Program-made: the position numbers and the translations under genes
Notes under the pieces: model-generated
Seen by the model: only the letters and a program-made list of their open reading frames with translations
What the model was told of the DNA's origin: nothing
Database searches by the model: none
Assembly: GCA_027623295.1 (NCBI GenBank)
Contig: JAQBXR010000004.1
Location: 82,410-146,409, forward strand
DNA from: Planctomycetota bacterium
GTDB taxonomy: Bacteria > Planctomycetota > UBA1135
Direction: 5' to 3'
DNA length: 64,000 bases
Shown: piece by piece, positions 62,415 through 64,000 of the stretch
Layout of the letters: each line of letters begins with the position of its first letter
Numbering within the stretch: the first letter of the stretch is position 1

Positions 62415-62422
62415 AGCCAGCA

Positions 62423-63562
62423 ATGGCAAAGATTCTGGTATTGGGTTCCGGCATGGTCGGAAGTGCGATGAGCCTTGATTTGGCGTCGCGTCATGAAGTG
62501 ATTGCTACTGACCGTAGCGCAGAGGTTTTGCAGCGTTTTGATGGAGTCGCCAATATCGAAACCAAGGTGGTCGATGTCGCCGATGCTGCAGCCGTCACCG
62601 CTGCCGTGGCCGGCATGGATTTAGTGGTCAGCGCGGTACCTGGTTTTTTGGGCTTTGCAACTTTGCGCACCCTGATCGAAGCCGGCAAGAATGTAGCGGA
62701 CATCAGTTTTTTCCCGGAAGATGCCTTGGAGTTATGCCATTTGGCTCAGGAAAAAGGCGTGGTTGTGGTCACCGATATTGGTGTCGCTCCTGGCTTAGAT
62801 AACTTAATTTTGGGTTATCACGATGCACAAATGAAAGTGCAACGCTTCGAGTGTTTGGTCGGCGGTTTGCCGAAGAAGCGCACCTTCCCGTGGCAGTACA
62901 AAGCTCCGTTTTCCCCGATGGATGTGGTGGAGGAATATCTACGCCCAGCACGGGTGGTGGAGAACGGTCGCGAGGTCGTTATGCCGGCTTTGTCGGAGCC
63001 AGAATATGTGGATTTTGAAGGTATCGGAACTCTAGAAGCCTTCAACACCGATGGCTTGCGCTCCTTAATCCACACCATGAGTCATGTTCCGGACATGGTG
63101 GAGAAGACTTTGCGTTTTCCAGGACATCGGGATTTAGCATTGGCCTTGCGGGAAAGCGGTTTCCTGTCCGATGATGCGATTACTGTAAATGGGCAAGAGG
63201 TCATCCCGCGTGAAGTGACTTCGGCAATCCTATTCGACCAGTGGAAGCTGCATCCTGGCGAGGAAGAATTCACGATCATGCGAGTCACCGTGGAAGGCCA
63301 AGAGGATGGGAAAACTATCCGTCACGTGTGGAATCTGTATGACGAGTTCGACCCAGAAACCGGCATTTCGTCCATGTCGCGCACGACCGGCTACACCTGC
63401 ACGGGTATGGCGGAATGTATCTTGGATGGCGCCTGGAAGGTAGCAGGCTTATCGCCTGGTGAGGTCGTCGGGCGTAACACTGCGGTGTTTGAGCGGCTGA
63501 TTCAGCATCTCGCAGCGCGGGGCGTCACCCTACGCCACGAGACGGTGGCTATCGACGACTAG
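62423..63562 (+). CDS. saccharopine dehydrogenase-like oxidoreductase
   Basis: A 379-aa protein with an N-terminal Rossmann domain (ILVLGSGMVGSAMSLDLAS, DRSAEVLQRF, VVSAVPGFLGFATLRTLIEAGKNVADISFF). The C-terminal substrate domain contains IGVAPGLDNLILGYHDAQMK and TTGYTCTGMAECI. This is the LYS9-like family used for saccharopine, and also for other N-alkyl amino acids such as carboxynorspermidine. The substrate cannot be fixed. It ends convergently with the cupin gene, sharing CTAG. Confidence 0.88.
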   Translation: MAKILVLGSGMVGSAMSLDLASRHEVIATDRSAEVLQRFDGVANIETKVVDVADAAAVTAAVAGMDLVVSAVPGFLGFATLRTLIEAGKNVADISFFPEDALELCHLAQEKGVVVVTDIGVAPGLDNLILGYHDAQMKVQRFECLVGGLPKKRTFPWQYKAPFSPMDVVEEYLRPARVVENGREVVMPALSEPEYVDFEGIGTLEAFNTDGLRSLIHTMSHVPDMVEKTLRFPGHRDLALALRESGFLSDDAITVNGQEVIPREVTSAILFDQWKLHPGEEEFTIMRVTVEGQEDGKTIRHVWNLYDEFDPETGISSMSRTTGYTCTGMAECILDGAWKVAGLSPGEVVGRNTAVFERLIQHLAARGVTLRHETVAIDD

Positions 63563-63948
63563 CCTTTTTGATTGCGCACGAAGAAGACTAGAAGCTTCAA
63601 GTCTTCGCTGATGTCGTGGAAACGATGCGCTTCTAAGGCTGGCACGAAGAGGACATCGCCCGCTTTCACGGTCATTTCTTTTTCACCCGAAGTGAATTTA
63701 CTGGCGCCACCCACTACGTAATAAACTTCGTCCTCGTCGTGGGGAGATTGGCCATCGTCGCTGCCGGCTGCGAGGTGGTAGATGCCGCAGTACAGCTTCT
63801 CGCGCGAAAGGAACTCGTCCCATCCGTGGTCGCTTGCGATGAGTTTTTCAAGTCGATCAAAAAACGAATCTTGGGAAGCAGCTTCCGCAGAGGGGTTTTG
63901 TTTGGCAGCAAGGGTGGGAGGCAATGGATTGCCGATGCGCTCATCCAT
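63559..63948 (-). CDS. small cupin protein
   Basis: A 129-aa protein. A helical start is followed by the two cupin motifs: HLAAGSDDGQSPHDEDEVYYVVGG with the metal-binding His and Glu, and AGDVLFVPALEAHRFHDI with the second His. The binding site looks intact. The role is unknown. ATG 63948 is chosen; the frame stays open to the window's edge (GTG 63999), so a longer N-terminus is possible. Its stop overlaps that of the saccharopine-dehydrogenase-like gene. Confidence 0.75.
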   Translation of the reverse strand: MDERIGNPLPPTLAAKQNPSAEAASQDSFFDRLEKLIASDHGWDEFLSREKLYCGIYHLAAGSDDGQSPHDEDEVYYVVGGASKFTSGEKEMTVKAGDVLFVPALEAHRFHDISEDLKLLVFFVRNQKG

Positions 63949-64000
63949 GATGAGGTTCGCACCAGTTTCTTCGAAAGCCAAAGACCCCGGCAGCCTCACG

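Noticed and set aside
1..64000. CRISPR arrays, insertion sequences, prophage, tRNA genes
   Set aside because: No regularly spaced repeats, transposase or integrase motifs, or tRNA TPsiC-arm patterns were seen in the intergenic regions.

Overview
The window reads as a chromosomal stretch of a diderm (LPS-bearing) bacterium. The outer-membrane side is represented by lpxD, an LptE-like lipoprotein, a BamD-like TPR lipoprotein and a giant AsmA-type protein. Housekeeping genes dominate: carB, aroB, folC, folP, ispH, rsgA, rarA, ruvX, alr, glmM, tsaB, ftsH, recO and rnpB. Futalosine-route menaquinone synthesis (mqnD), a soluble Ser/Thr-kinase-like protein, large secreted beta-helix/PA14 and beta-propeller proteins and an H1-like/histone-fold protein together suggest Planctomycetota or a neighbouring phylum. 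That placement is inference; no rRNA gene is present to test it. No tRNA, rRNA, insertion sequence, prophage or CRISPR array was recognised.

Layout. 1-1.1 kb: the 3' end of a secreted protein gene and a small membrane-anchored protein. 1.2-3.9 kb (minus): a Tat-exported molybdenum hydroxylase pair (iorB/iorA type). 4-10.7 kb (minus): a tightly overlapping run of C26 amidotransferase, membrane protein and aroB, then carB. 10.7-19.8 kb (mostly plus): CaCA exchanger, lpxD, a frameshifted folC, ispH, rsgA (minus), a TrmH-family methylase, rarA and a conserved protein with a damaged 5' end. 19.8-23.6 kb (minus): a DinG-like helicase and a small partner. 23.6-31.4 kb: a Leu/Glu-type dehydrogenase, an SDR remnant, an archaeal-type methionine aminopeptidase, a kinase, mqnD, a decayed sensor kinase, an ArsC-like protein and fdhD. 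31.4-40.2 kb (minus): NUDIX protein, RNase P RNA, ruvX-manC, and alr-AsmA. 40.4 kb: the histone-like protein. 40.9-50.1 kb (minus): an arylsulfotransferase-like lipoprotein and the operon folP-cdaA-ybbR-glmM-tsaB behind ftsH. 50.3-54.1 kb (plus): CopD-like protein and pstSCAB. 54.1-57.7 kb (minus): CBS/CorC protein, recO, BamD-like and LptE-like genes. 57.8-64 kb: beta-helix/PA14 protein, hutI, a propeller protein, a saccharopine-dehydrogenase-like protein and a cupin.

The genes are packed into operons joined by ATGA, GTGA or TAATG overlaps. A striking general feature is that many operon-leading start codons have no Shine-Dalgarno sequence. Instead they sit 5-8 nt downstream of a TANNNT box (TAGAAT, TAAACT, TAGACT, TACAAT and similar). 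This is the arrangement expected for leaderless mRNAs, and it helped to choose several starts (folP, alr, the beta-helix protein and the 368-aa secreted protein). Molybdenum-enzyme genes (iorAB, fdhD), cell-envelope genes (lpxD, lptE-like, bamD-like, alr, glmM, manC) and c-di-AMP signalling (cdaA/ybbR) are the main functional themes. Several genes are visibly broken: folC, the sensor kinase 5' region, the SDR, and possibly the gene at 19.3 kb.
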